Below, in pieces: positions 1 to 10,530 of a stretch of 64,000 bases of DNA. Below the pieces are notes generated by a model. That model made no database searches and was not told the origin of the DNA. It saw nothing but the letters and a program-made list of their open reading frames with translations. Positions within the stretch are counted from its first letter, which is position 1, and every line of letters begins with the position of its first letter. Position numbers and translations under genes: made by a program. The DNA is from Parasponia andersonii (taxonomy: Eukaryota > Streptophyta > Magnoliopsida > Rosales > Cannabaceae): positions 629,954 to 693,953 of the forward strand of contig JXTB01000130.1 of assembly GCA_002914805.1 (NCBI GenBank), in the 5' to 3' direction.

Positions 1-253
1 ACATGTACAGACCCTAAAAACTCTTTCACGAGTTCGTCTTTGTCCATTATCTAGAAAAAAATCTATTCTATGAACTGGTAAAGGGGATCTGAAAATTTCG
101 CATTCCAGTCCATCTGAATATGGGATGTGTTTCAATTCCTAGAAATAAAAACTGAATAAGTTTTTCCGAGAACAGATGAAGAATAATAGAAGAGAAGAAA
201 TGTACTAATCTTTCTTCGAAAGCAGAGGGATTGAGATATGGTCTGAACTCCAT
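1..253 (-). CDS. 5' end of a probable host gene, two exons, runs off the left edge
   Basis: On the minus strand an ATG at 253 opens MEFRPYLNPSAFEERL. A GT at 205-204 and a T-rich AG at 52-51 define a possible 155-base intron, after which the frame continues without a shift as IMDKDELVKEFLGSVH to the window edge. The sequence just upstream reads like a leader. Without splicing, the first exon runs to a stop at 68 and becomes hydrophobic and low in complexity, which favours the spliced reading. The alternative is an untranslated first exon with translation starting at the ATG at 47. I do not recognise the family. The donor (GTACAT) is weak, so this is a moderate to low confidence model. Confidence 0.35.
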
Positions 254-785
254 CGGAGAAGATACTGGAACTATGCGAGCTGAAGAGCAAAACGACGCTG
301 TAGGGTTTGCTCTGAAATACTTTGGGTTTTAGAGAGATGGAAGACGAGAGAGTTTATAATGAAGAAGCAGAAGAGGATTGATTTCCGATATTTATCTCCC
401 AAGCATCGCTGAATTACAGCCATAGATCAAGGTATTTGATTTTTAGATCTAAAGGCCGAAGTTCACGCGGGATTTGATTTTTTTCTGAAACTAAATCAGT
501 ATTTTTCAAAATTTGAAATGATTCGGTTTAAAGACGACAGTTGGCACCGTCACTATCATTAAGTCTCCTCGAGTTTTGCTATTTTTCTTAGAAAAGGCGA
601 CACGTGTTTTCATCTATCAGAAAAAGGTGCGCGTGATCTTGAGAAAGGTGAGATTTGAGATCTGGCAACTCTTCGACTCTTCAAGGGTCTCAAGTCTAGG
701 TCGTGACATCGCATTTTTTAAGCTCGCACTTATATTAGAAGGAAGCTCCATTTTGTCCTAAAGAACTAATGGAGCTGGGGGCAAT
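254..785. other. Leader/promoter side of the left-edge gene and possible retroelement debris
   Basis: No gene is recognisable. The left part would be the leader and promoter of the gene on the minus strand. At 541-551 TTGGCACCGTC resembles the primer-site motif that follows 5' LTRs of Tat-lineage gypsy elements (a clearer version lies at 17199-17221). At 771-781 the purine run GGAGCTGGGGG lies just before the LTR at 786. Together these suggest a 240-base internal remnant of a deleted element, but no matching left LTR is visible. Confidence 0.3.
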
Positions 786-1412
786 TGTTATACGGTCTAA
801 AATCCTATGTCAGGTCGCATGAGTAAGATTAAGTGCGACCTCTTCCGAAAGAGTTGCATGCGACCTCAACCGCATAAATTACGTGCGACCTCCTCCGAAT
901 AAGTTAAGTACGACCAGAATGAAAACGAGATTAGTATGCACTTCGTCAAACGGGTAACCTAACAAAGAAAGGGAAACAAAAGTTTCTCTTTAAAGATCGA
1001 CGAGTTACCTTATTTAAGTGATTACCCAATTATATTGTTACTCAAATTGTATTGCCCGATTGTACAGTTATCTATTCTCACAATTGGGAATATTGAGCTA
1101 CTCTCATCTATATAAAGGGAGTTCAATGTTTCGGAGAGGGGGCGAGGACTTTTTCTGATCTTGAGAGGCTGAGGAATTCTTGAAAGAACCTTTTTGAACT
1201 TTCTTCTTCTTTCCGGACAACACATTGTAATTTTGAGTTCCTGTAATTCTCTAGAAAATAGTGAAAAACAGTGGATATAAGCTCATCTTTTTCGGGGCTG
1301 AACCACTATAAAATCTTTGCCTCTTTATTTGCTTTGATTAATAACCCTTTTCACACAAGCCACATCTCGTATTTTTCTTTTAAATTTATTGTTGTCAAAA
1401 CCTTCATCAACA
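786..1412 (+). repeat. Lone LTR, probably the 3' LTR of a truncated Tat-like element
   Basis: The segment starts TGTTATACGG directly after a polypurine tract and ends CATCAACA, giving TG...CA termini. It holds a TATA box (TATAAAG at 1111-1117). Four GCGACC/ACGACC-type motifs recur between about 816 and 913, forming a short degenerate repeat in the U3-like part. No second copy lies in the window and the flanking pentamers do not match, so it is not a clean solo LTR. Lineage is inferred from the primer-site-like motif at 541 only. Confidence 0.5.
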
Positions 1413-2402
1413 CTAGCAAATATAAAAATCATGATTGAATTCCCCATATTCCAATTTCGATCCAACGAAGAATATTAAAACTTAAATGGGTATAATAAGA
1501 AGATGTTTATTTGTTTTATCCTGTTTTTTTTGGGTTTTTTTTAAATATTTGTCTTTAATGTAATTTCATTTAAAGAATTTTTTAAAAAATTGAAATTTAC
1601 TATCAAAAAGTCTAGAAAGTACATAAAAGGATGGCAATAAATCACTTTTCAAAATTAGAACATTCAATAGTTTATATGTTTAGTAAATATGTTTAGTAAA
1701 TGAGTTACATGTACCCACTCCCCCGTTTAAGAAGTTGGCCAAAACTCGTATATATTTTATGTCAACAACAATTTTTCAGCAACGAATTTTCAAATGACTA
1801 ATTTGTTTTAAACGCTTGTCCGTTTCGCCTCTTACAACGTAACATGGACGTTTAATTAGTGGTCTGTCGAGCAGTCTGTATCACTTCCTTTTATTTACAC
1901 TTTTACGGCGTTCCAACTAATTAAATTGTTAATTTACAAAATAATTTAAAAAATTCTAAATCGTTCCCCTAAAAATTCGGCGTCAAATATAACAAGTTTT
2001 TCAATGTGTTGCTTTACTGAAAACTGTTATATATACTTTTGCGAAAAATTAATTTCCAACATCCTCTCTGTTCATTAAATAAAACAAGTACTGTTGGGGT
2101 ACAAGTGGAGAAACAAGTTTATGGTTTTGTTGAAATTTGTGTACAAAACCCGAAAAAGTATATGGCTTAATAGTCCTTTTGTTGAATGATAATTATTTTT
2201 TCGTACCTGACATAAAAGAAAGCCAAGTAAACTTACTGGGAAAATGAACGTGGATTTTACGGTTAACGGTGGCCATGATCATGACAGCTAGGAAATTGGA
2301 AAATAGACGTGAGAGACTATTATATGTATTCTTTGCTCATATCACTTCCTTTATCAAGCTTTTAATTATTCAAGTCTCAAGCTCTTTGTGGATATTCATA
2401 GA
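1413..2402. other. Intergenic AT-rich stretch
   Basis: I see no open frame with coding character, no RNA gene and no clear repeat boundary. Poly-T runs and short AT-rich tracts dominate. Confidence 0.5.
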
Positions 2403-2566
2403 TGTAACAGCCCAAGAATCCCGCTAGCAGATATTGTCCGCTTTACCACTTGGACCAAACCGCCTTCCGCAGCTCACGGTTTTCAAAACGCGTCTGATAG
2501 GGAAAGGTATCCACACCCTTATAAAGAGTGCTTCGTTCCCCTTTCCAGCCGATGTGGGATTTCACA
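2403..2566 (-). repeat. TRIM 3' LTR (left copy)
   Basis: 164 bases, nearly identical to 2632-2795. On the minus strand the purine tract in 2567-2580 lies immediately upstream. Confidence 0.85.
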
Positions 2567-2631
2567 ATCCCCCCCTTAAGGGTTCAGCGTCCCCGCTGAC
2601 CATCGACTCGGGAACTGGCTCTGATACCATC

Positions 2632-2795
2632 TGTAACAGCCCAAGAATCCCGCTAGCAGATATTGTCCGCTTTGCCACTTGGACCAAACCGCCCTCCGCA
2701 GCTCACGGTTTTCAAAACGCGTCTGATAGGGAAAGGTATCCACACCATTATAAAGAGTGTTTCGTTCCCCTTTCCAGCCGATGTGGGATTTCACA
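2632..2795 (-). repeat. TRIM 5' LTR (right copy)
   Basis: 164 bases. On the minus strand it is followed after two bases by the tRNA-Met primer site at 2629-2617, which fixes the orientation. Confidence 0.85.
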
Positions 2796-3070
2796 ATCCG
2801 GACCCGAATTGGACAAGTTATATGTCTAACCTAGCTATTTTGGGTGCTAGGAATTCAGTGAAGAGGTCCGTTTATAGAATTGAAGCTCCGGTGAGAAAGT
2901 TGATCTTTCGCACGAGGACGATCGAGGGCTTGGAATTGGATCCCGACCCTCCGGGCGATCGTCGACGACACTTTAAGGACCTAATAGCGTGGTGTCGCTA
3001 TTCTCTTGNAATAAACGTGTTTTTAATGATTTGAATTATATGTGATGGAATCTGGTTACATGATATATAC
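2796..3070 (+). repeat. Truncated Tekay/Del-type LTR fragment
   Basis: This segment aligns by eye, in opposite orientation, with about 22310-22665 inside the LTR at 21269-23412. Shared stretches include GGACAAGTTATAT, TTTTGGGTGCTA, CAGTGAAGAGGTCCG and GACGATCGAGGGCTTGGAATTGG. It is a piece of the same LTR family abutting the TRIM. Position 3009 is an unresolved base (n). Confidence 0.65.
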
Positions 3071-3103
3071 AATATCTGCTAGCGGGATTCTTGGGCTGTT
3101 ACA
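3071..3103 (+). repeat. Inverted copy of the first 33 bases of the TRIM LTR
   Basis: Exact reverse complement of 2403-2435. The whole block 2403-3103 therefore has 33-base terminal inverted repeats, flanked by ATAGA on the left and ATAGC on the right, a four-of-five match to a target duplication. Confidence 0.75.
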
Positions 3104-3685
3104 ATAGCCTTCCATTGTTTTTTATTTTTTTACTGATAGTTTCTTTTGTTTTATTTATATATGTATAGTGAAGCTAATTATCTAGCTTTACATGGCTTGG
3201 AAAGTTTTTTTTTCGGCTCGATGAGTATGTAATTGAAACAGAGCGTAAATCATTCCGCTGATTATATCTGTTTCACACGGAATTTTTCATCTCTAATGCT
3301 AACACATTAATAATCTGTAGAAAGAAAATGCAAAAAAAATACACACTACTTTCTAATTAATATGTCCATTGAAGAAACAGTAATGTTTCAGTAAAGCAAA
3401 AACCCCAAAGAAAGAGAAACAAAACAAGTAGAGAAATAGTACGGTAAAAATTTGGGTGAAATTCAGAAAAATATTCCCACACAATATTAGTCTGGTATAT
3501 TTTTATTAATCGAATCACAAGGTAGCATCAAAGGAGATAAAAATATCACAACCTATGTTCCTATGCAAAAACTAAAACGTACATGCACCCAAAAAAAAAA
3601 GGAAAAAAAAATAGAAAATACTTTACTACTTGTACAAGCCTTGGAGTCTTGCAAAGAACAAGTTTCGGAAATCTTGGTTAGTTTT
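3104..3685. other. Intergenic, downstream of the peptide gene
   Basis: AT-rich sequence with A-runs. I see no gene. The right end would hold the 3' untranslated part of the minus-strand gene at 3692-3880. Confidence 0.5.
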
Positions 3686-3691
3686 CTTTAT

Positions 3692-3880
3692 TTATTGACC
3701 GGTAGTACCACCTGCTTTGGGTGGTGGATAAGAACGCTCAAACAGATCACCGGCTCCCTTCGAAGTCGGTGAAGGAGGATTTGTTGCTCCCTTCTGACTT
3801 TGAACGAACTTGGGAAGACATAAATTGAAGAAAATAAAAATGACGAAGCAGATACGTAGAAGACACCATAATAGCCTCAT
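3692..3880 (-). CDS. Small secreted peptide precursor, 62 residues, family unknown
   Basis: The single-exon frame starts MRLLWCLLRICFVIFIFFNL. Residues 1 to about 28 form a basic-start, strongly hydrophobic signal peptide with likely cleavage near VQS/QK. The remaining roughly 34 residues are hydrophilic and rich in Pro, Gly, Ser, Thr and Lys, ending ERSYPPPKAGGTTGQ. This is the plan of secreted plant peptide hormones or defence peptides, in which a conserved C-terminal motif becomes the ligand. The end does not match the CLE, CEP, IDA, RGF, PSK, PSY or PIP motifs as I know them, and a SCOOP-like or unnamed family remains possible. Gene signals fit: TATA box at 3961-3971, A at -3 of the ATG, and AATAAA overlapping the stop. 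Export to the apoplast is inferred. It is the most convincing intact host gene here. Confidence 0.6.
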   Translation of the reverse strand: MRLLWCLLRICFVIFIFFNLCLPKFVQSQKGATNPPSPTSKGAGDLFERSYPPPKAGGTTGQ

Positions 3881-3960
3881 CTTGCTCCCTTAAAAGTTAT
3901 AACTCTCTCAGTACTGTCTTCCGATATGTGTTGTGTCTACCAATAAAGTTCAAGAGGGGA

Positions 3961-3971
3961 GAATATTTATA
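3961..3971 (-). promoter_or_regulatory. TATA box of the secreted-peptide gene
   Basis: On the minus strand TTATAAATATTC lies about 80 bases upstream of the ATG at 3880, leaving room for a leader of about 50 bases. The next 20 bases are C/T-rich, as is common around plant start sites. Confidence 0.5.
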
Positions 3972-5312
3972 ACAGCACAGGAAAGAGAAACCGAAACAAC
4001 TGACGAGTTTCTAGTCGATCGTGCATGTGTTTGGTAGGAGCGCACACAAATGGTTTTGGAAGGAATGAGGGGTGACTAATGAATGAAATAAAGTCAAATT
4101 CCATTATTTTGTGTATTAAAAGAAGTAAATTGTATATGTTACTTCCGATTTAGGATTTTATTTTATTTTATTTTTTAATAATTTGATCCTGCAGAAAATA
4201 AAATACTTTGGATTAAAGGAAAATTACAAAGTCTTTTCCGAACCTAATGTATATAAACGCCCTCCACCGAAGTCAATAAATTAATCTTCCCTATATTGGA
4301 TTAAGTGAATTATATTATATAAAAGTGTATTCTTAGCCTCTTTTTCTCTACAAATTTTGTAATTTTCTCCTCTTTTCTGAATTTGTTTCTTAGTTTCTCC
4401 CACTCGGGAAAGAGATATGCGTTGGTCTCTCTTTGTCTTGTACGATTTCTTAAATAGCTTTTTTGTTTACCCTTGTCTTTCACTCTTAATATTCTATTAA
4501 TTCCTGTTAAGGTCCTCATTTCCTATAAATTTATTTCTATACAAGATTTCTTTTGGCCATAATCAAAATAAGAGTATATTATAGCGTTCATTATCATTTT
4601 ACACGTAATATAGGATCACACCTAAGATATATACTAAACATTAGGGTATTTATTAGGTAACATTACTATTAGAATCTATAATCTCACCCAAAGTTTATTG
4701 ATTTCTTCCATTCGGCCGTTGTAGACATTAGGTGCCCCTTCGGTATCCTGTTAGTTAAGAATCAGGTAGAGGTAGAGAGTACTGCTTAGCATGTGTAGTC
4801 TGAATTATTCTGGGATGTGATGTACAATGATAGCTCATGGGACAAACTGATTTGTTACAGTGCATTATTATGGGTTTTCATTATAGTGTTTTCAATTATG
4901 CTAATTGATGCATAATTAGTTTTGATTTTAAAGATTTTTTACAGGCTGTTATCCATAATAACTAACCATGCATCTGTTTTCATAACTAAATAGCTTTCCA
5001 CGAAGGTAAATGAGTTTCCTATTAGTCCTTTCATGCTCACTTATTACCTATTTTCCTCTATTTGAATGGTGTTCGGTATAATACGGGAGACTAGTAGCAG
5101 AGTAGGAGCTACTTAGCTAGTAATCCGATTTTTTTGGTAATCTTTGTAGTTTGGATATCAAAACATGCTATTTATTTCTATTTTTAGATTTAGTCGAATT
5201 GATTGGCATTAAATCAAGATTATTACTTTGGATTTGTGCCTGTAAATTATTATGCCTTATTAGTACTCAATAGTTATATGATGATTATGCATATGGATTT
5301 GGACTTTATTAT
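3972..5312. other. Intergenic stretch left of the Tat element
   Basis: I see no gene. It includes the upstream region of the peptide gene and ends with the target-site copy ATTAT (5308-5312). Confidence 0.5.
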
Positions 5313-6105
5313 TGTTGGTGTGATTTTTACCAGCTGTCCATGTGTCACTGAACGGCTAACGTAGCATCTACCAACTGTCCACGTATCCTTGCAATCTTAG
5401 CATGCTCTTTACTTCAAGTCGGGTCGGAGAAGCGGGGGTGGCCACCTACAAAGACTCTCCGATGCTTAAGTTAGTGATTTATCTCTGAGGCTGAGAAGCA
5501 AAGATTTAGTTTTTCTTTGTATATATATATATTTTTTTATCTATCTCCTCTCTTTGAGGGGGAAGCAAGGTTTGTATATATAATCCTGGAACTGGGAGCT
5601 TTTTTAGCTCTCAATCCCAGGATCGAGTACCTTTTTTCATCATGACTTACTCCAGAGATCACAGGCCGTAATTACCGTAATTTCCCTTACATCGTCATGG
5701 CCTTTTCTGCCATCCCCTACGTCTTGAGCCTGTTGGGTGCAAGATTTTAACAAACTGCCATTCTGTCAGGATAGTTTGCCCAATATGCGTACCTACCCAG
5801 GATCGCATTAAATGCCTTATCTGGGTTTGGAGCAGTGCGTTGCCTCCCATGGTCATCTGGTGGAAGATTCTCAAGGATCTGACCCCCAGCTGTCGAGGCA
5901 AGAACTGGATTGGGCTGAATTGTCCAGGGTCTGGGATGGATTTGGCCCTGGCCTTGGACTGCCCATAGGCCCATGTGGTATCACGTGTAACTCGCGTGGC
6001 TTTTAAATGGTTACTCTGGACACGTGACGGATGCGTGCCCCCCCTTGTGACCTGTTCTTCCACTTAATCGTCCACGTGATACGTGATCTAGGAAAAGGCC
6101 CCGCA
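5313..6105 (-). repeat. Tat 3' LTR
   Basis: Pairs with 17222-18012. On the minus strand it runs TGCGGGGCC...CACCAACA. Short open frames inside it (for example 5695-6063 on the minus strand) recur in degraded form in the other LTR and are not genes. Confidence 0.92.
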
Positions 6106-6122
6106 ACTACCCCCATTCAAAT
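6106..6122 (-). promoter_or_regulatory. Polypurine tract of the Tat element
   Basis: On the minus strand GAATGGGGGTAGT lies directly before the 3' LTR start. This is the expected site of plus-strand DNA priming. Confidence 0.6.
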
Positions 6123-6304
6123 GGAGAAATCATATCTCCAGTCCTCTAATTTGGGAGGTACACGTGACCCCTAACATCATTTCTTCTTGAAGACTGACGC
6201 TGGTGCACGCTCCCGTGTCATGATTCTTTTCAGATTTTTGAAATTCTAGTGCTTCAGCATTCCTTGTGCTGCTCCTCTCCAAGGGAGACTTTCGGTTCCC
6301 CCTC

Positions 6305-6312
6305 TATAAAAA
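6305..6312 (+). promoter_or_regulatory. TATA box of the antisense gene
   Basis: CCCTCTATAAAAACCGC lies about 130 bases before the ATG at 6436, outside the LTR. The antisense gene therefore appears to have its own promoter and does not rely on the LTR. Confidence 0.6.
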
Positions 6313-6435
6313 CCGCATTTATGCTCATTTATTACTTTACCAAAATCTCCAAGTATTCTAGCTTTCTAAAATCTTAGGGTTTCAAACTTTCCCCTTTGCT
6401 AGAACCTTTTGCTCTTTTTGATTGTATCCAGAACG

Positions 6436-9400
6436 ATGGCCTCAAACCAGAATCAAAAGCTCTGCCCCGTCGTGGATTCGGAATTAGACTTGCTGAGGAG
6501 GCAGTTCTGCCTCTCTGGCAGAGTTACATTACAAAGGTTCGAGGGTCTTGCGGATTAGTACCTTCGCCCTTCTGCCCCCGAAGGCTCTATCATCTTGGTG
6601 AAGAGGCACCTGGAATGGATGCAGTTTCCCCTTGCCCCCTTGATCCATCAATTCTTTGCTCTGACGGGGATTCACCCGATGCAGCTGAATGCTGACGGGG
6701 TCATGATCTAGATGGGGCTCTCGGCTCTGTCAGTCATCCTCAACGTGCATATCGACCTGGAGGTGGTCGTTTATGCCTACAAGCTCACCCTCATCCCTAA
6801 AAAGAGCTCTTATCCCACTTTCTACCTCTAGCCACTCCCGGGACACCATATTTTCTGGGGCTTGCTGAGGTCGGAAAGTAATAGGACTCCTACTCTAGAC
6901 TGTATACTGTCGGAGGGGCGTAGTGCTCTCCTTGGGTTAATAAGGAGCGCTTCCAAGTTCCTTTGCTTTTCCTGCAAAGTAAGTATTAGGTTGTGATTTT
7001 TTTTCTTTTGGGTCTGTGTACACCTTGTCCATTATTACTCATGATATTTTTCCTTGCGCAATCTCTGTGGAGGAGAGTAGGTTTGAGCTGCAACTGTCGA
7101 CGGGGTAGCTCAAGGAGCTACAGGGGATCATCATCTTTCGATCCTCTGGGGATTGCCGACATAACCAAGTCGTCCTGAATCCCTAGGTGATGAACATGAT
7201 GCCAACGTTAGTCTCATATCTCCTCTTCCTGCTGGACACCTGGGTTATCACAAAGCATCTACGGAGCCAGCTTGATGCCTCGGCTTTGAATCGGTTCCGC
7301 CGGGATGAGCAGAGTCGCATCGCCATTATGGGTCGTCAGATCACGGCCTTGAGCCAGTTGACGGGTCCCAATGACCTGGTGGCACCGACTAGCCACGAGC
7401 TCGAAGAGGCGGTGAGGCTCGTGGCCGAGGAGTGCGTCAGGCTTCGCAGGGAGGAAAACGCTGTCTCCAAGAGGGTTAAAGGTGAGTTCATTTTCGCATC
7501 CTAGGACTCTTTCGATCAGGTCATGGTTGCGTTCTAACCACGTTGCTTGCTCTTTACAGGTTCTGATGTAGGCCCTTCGGCAGACCCTTCCCCAGTCAAG
7601 AGGAGTGCCGCTGTGCATAAGGCTCACTCCAAGGTCCCCACTAGTCGGCGTCTAGTGGTATCCTAGGAGGGTGAAGCTAGGGGGCAAGGAGTAGTCACCC
7701 TAAGAACAGGCTCGGATGATGATGGGGAGGGCTTGTTCGTGCCCAGTGGTGAAACACCTATGGTCCTCTCTTCAGAGGCAAGCGGACACCCGACTCGGGA
7801 GATGCCAACCATAAAGGTCGTGTACGGTAAAGGGGGCACCTTCGAACCTATCCAGGGAAACCGTTGTTCTGACCGCTTCTGCCCCCAACTCCGGTTCGAA
7901 AATGGGCGTGGGATCTGGTACTGCCTGCCCCTAGAGGGAGATTGTTGAGCTCAGCAGGGGGGCTCCGAGGTTGAAATCTCGACTGTCTTCCAATCCCCCG
8001 GTCCCGATGAAGCAGGGTTGCGAGGCCAACCCGTCTGAAGGGAAAGAAATCCTGGTAGGGAAGAGGGGCAGAGCTGCCCCTCTTCTGATAGTGATGACGA
8101 TGGGGCTACGCTGACCCTCATGAGGAGGAGGAGGTCTGTGCACGGTGGCCCGTCAGGCGGGGTTGGTCACAAGACCAAAAAATCACATTCAGGCAGGGCT
8201 TAAAAGGGGGCGGCAGCCGAAGCCACCGATATAGCAGCAGTCGCCATGGCCTCTTCTACTGAGGATGCGCCGCCCCCTACTGTCACTGAAAGTGCACTCG
8301 GCGATGCCCTGCTTCCTACCGTCCTCACCTCTGCCGCTTCAGTAGCGTCGAAAGAAGCTGCTGGAGCGCATCCGGTGGAGAGAGAAAGCATCTTCGCGGT
8401 TGGTGGGGTGGAACCGCGTTCCTCAGACCCAGACAACGCCTAGGGAGAGGGTCTAGCAACAGAGTTCAAGCTAGAGGCACTCTTTCTGGAGAATGTTGAG
8501 CTCGTCGCTGGCCGCAGCATTACGCAGGTTTGGCTCGTCTGGCCTCCGCCTCAATATTTTTCGGCATTCTTGTTGAACATTGACCTTGCTTTCTTGTATC
8601 CTGCAACTAGCTACCATCTAGTCCTTCTAATCTTCTCGCGTCAAGGAGCTAACCGTGGAGCTGAACGCCCGTGCTGCAATGGCCAAGCAGAGCGAGGTTA
8701 CCCTCGCCACGTTGAGAGTAGACTTCAACCTATATCGGAGCCTGGACGAGGCTAGGGTCAGCAGCATGGTGGCTCACGCTCTGAGCGTCAAGAGGGGCAG
8801 GCATGAAGAGCTGGTTGCTAAGTTGGCCGAAGCAGAGGCCGCCAGGCTGGCCCAAACCGAGCTCAGGGTCAAAGAGCAGGAGCTATAAAACGCAGGGGCG
8901 TATATGGGGCTAGCTGTCATTGCTCACGACAGAGTTGTCGACGATGCCAAAGAGCTGAAAGCCAAACTAAAGGCCCATTCTCTGTAACGTAGGCTCGACC
9001 GGTCCAACGAGGTAAACTGACATCTTTACTTGGGTCACAAAAAACTGATGGGAGCTCATGTGGAGTTGTCTCACAAGCATGGCGAAGACCTTGCCGATAT
9101 TAATATTCTTTTGATCGACTTGTCGCAGCGGTAAGCGGAGCTGAGGCTTGCGACATTGAGGGACAGGCTAGCAGATGCAAAGAATCTAAAGACGATGTAC
9201 CAGAGGCAAGTGGATGTCCTTTCTACAGAGAGCTACAGGTCGGGCTAGGAGAATAGGAAATTTGAAGGCCACGTGAAGGTGGTAACGCCAGACCAGTTCA
9301 ATGAGCAGAAAGGCATCGAGAGGGACCATTATTCTGTCAGGCACTATATGCAGCAGTTGGGGGATGAGATCAACATCGTGTATCCCGCTGATGTGCTGAA

Positions 9401-9650
9401 GATGCTCAACGAGGAAAAAGATGGGCCCTCTACATCTGCCTCTGTCGCCAGGGAGATTGTCCCCGCTTTCGGTATGTCAGAGCAGGCTGCGGAGGTTCGA
9501 CGCGGCTAGCCTGATCTTGGCACCCTAACTAGTGGAGGGTTAGGCACAGTCATTTTGTCTAGTGACGATTCTGACTCCGGTATGCCGCCTCCTACCGATG
9601 CTGGTCCAAGTGCCAAAGCTAGTAGCGCTCCCCTCGCCAGAGGTAACTAG
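6436..9650 (+). pseudogene. Antisense spliced gene inside the Tat element (gypsy-type transposon domain plus coiled coil)
   Basis: On the strand opposite gag-pol, an ATG at 6436 starts MASNQNQKLCPVV. Exon 1 (to 6978) carries FEWMQFPLAPLIHQFFALTG-like sequence and a following block ending YKLTLIPKKSSYPTFYL. This resembles the putative gypsy-type transposon domain (Transposase_28) found on the antisense strand of Tat elements. A GTAAGT donor follows at 6979. Exon 2 ends at 7481; intron 7482-7559 has GTGAGT and TTTACAG. Exon 3 (7560-8527) is one continuous frame with a few stops. Intron 8528-8645 joins in phase to exon 4 (8646-9650), a long Ala/Glu/Leu-rich coiled coil ending in an acidic Ser/Asp region. 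The first intron's acceptor is unclear. Stops are mostly TAG/TGA, as expected from cytosine deamination. Function is unknown. Confidence 0.7.
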
Positions 9651-10304
9651 AGTCTCTCGCTTTTTGTGTATTTGTAAAGTACTAACCGTGTTATGTAAAG
9701 CTGACCCTCATTGTAAATACCTGTTTGAATAATAGAAACAACACATTTTTCTCACGCTTATTCCCCCCTCTTTTTTTTTTTTTGCTTGCATTCATGGTCA
9801 GGGTCGAACATCATATACGATGCCATTCCCTTGTCAGCAATGTGGCCGACCTCTAGGTCTTGCACAATCGTATATGATTTGGGGTTTTTAGTGAATTCTC
9901 CTGTGCTATGATTAATAGGATTAGCTCTAGAGATTGGGATGTGAGTTCTGGCTCATCCGGCTTTAAGGATGTATAACCTCTGTTATGACTTTTCTTGGTA
10001 GAATTTGACCCGCGCATGTGGCTGGATTTCTCTGACCCCAAATGGGAACGCGCCAGGAACCAGCTCCAAGGGTTGGTCGACCACTACTTAGACCTGTCAC
10101 TGCAGAGGAAAAAGCCTGGGCTTGACTCTCATCAGGAGCAAACAAGGCATTACCACTCCAATGTGTCCCTGCGAGTCCGTCCGAGACCTACTTCATACAA
10201 ATAAAGCCTCTGGGTCTGCGTCCCTGTCAACTAACCATTTTGTATTTTAGGCAATAATAAACAAAGTTTGGTTTAACTTCTATCTTTGTGCTTAGTCTTG
10301 TATT
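9651..10304. other. 3' flank of the antisense gene
   Basis: It contains a possible poly(A) signal (AATAATAG near 9727) and a poly-T tract near 9770. Open frames on both strands at about 9850-10200 overlap each other, and I cannot decide whether either was coding. Confidence 0.4.
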
Positions 10305-10530
10305 GGCCTACTTCCAACGGGTAGACCCTGGCTCCATTCACTTCCAGTCCATATGTAGCTAAGGCGCTCTTTGGGGAGGGTCTGCTTCCAATGGGTAGAC
10401 CCTGGCCCCACTTTCCTTTGTCTCACGCGCAGCTAAGGTGTTCTCTGGGGAAGGTCTGCTTCCAACGGGTAGACTCTGGCCCCGCTTTCCTTTATCTCGC
10501 ACGCAGCTAAGGTGTTTTCTAGGGAGGGGT
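10305..10530. repeat. Tandem array of about 73-base units, three copies
   Basis: GGGTAGAC(C/T)CTGGC recurs near 10319, 10395 and 10467, with GCAGCTAAGGTGTT or a variant later in each unit and TCTGCTTCCAA at the joins. It is a second, unrelated array next to the larger one. Confidence 0.75.

Larger units (their letters stand above)
2403..2795 (-). mobile_element. TRIM: miniature LTR retrotransposon, 393 bp
   Basis: Two direct repeats of 164 bases (2403-2566 and 2632-2795) flank only 65 bases. By eye they differ at four positions. Read on the minus strand, each LTR runs TGTGAAATCC...GGCTGTTACA. Two bases after the first LTR lies TGGTATCAGAGCC (2629-2617), the initiator-tRNA-Met primer site. 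A purine run (complement of 2567-2580) precedes the second LTR. Nothing is encoded, so mobility would depend on enzymes from other elements. This is the standard plan of terminal-repeat retrotransposons in miniature. The apparent open frames here are shadows of the repeat. I did not find the 5S rRNA-like core that defines Cassandra. Confidence 0.85.

Noticed and set aside
2403..2795. Cassandra-type TRIM
   Set aside because: No 5S rRNA-like internal promoter block is visible in the LTR, so it is called only as an unnamed TRIM.
2388..3034. Plus-strand frames up to 131 codons
   Set aside because: They translate the two TRIM LTRs; two frames share the same peptide because the LTR is repeated.
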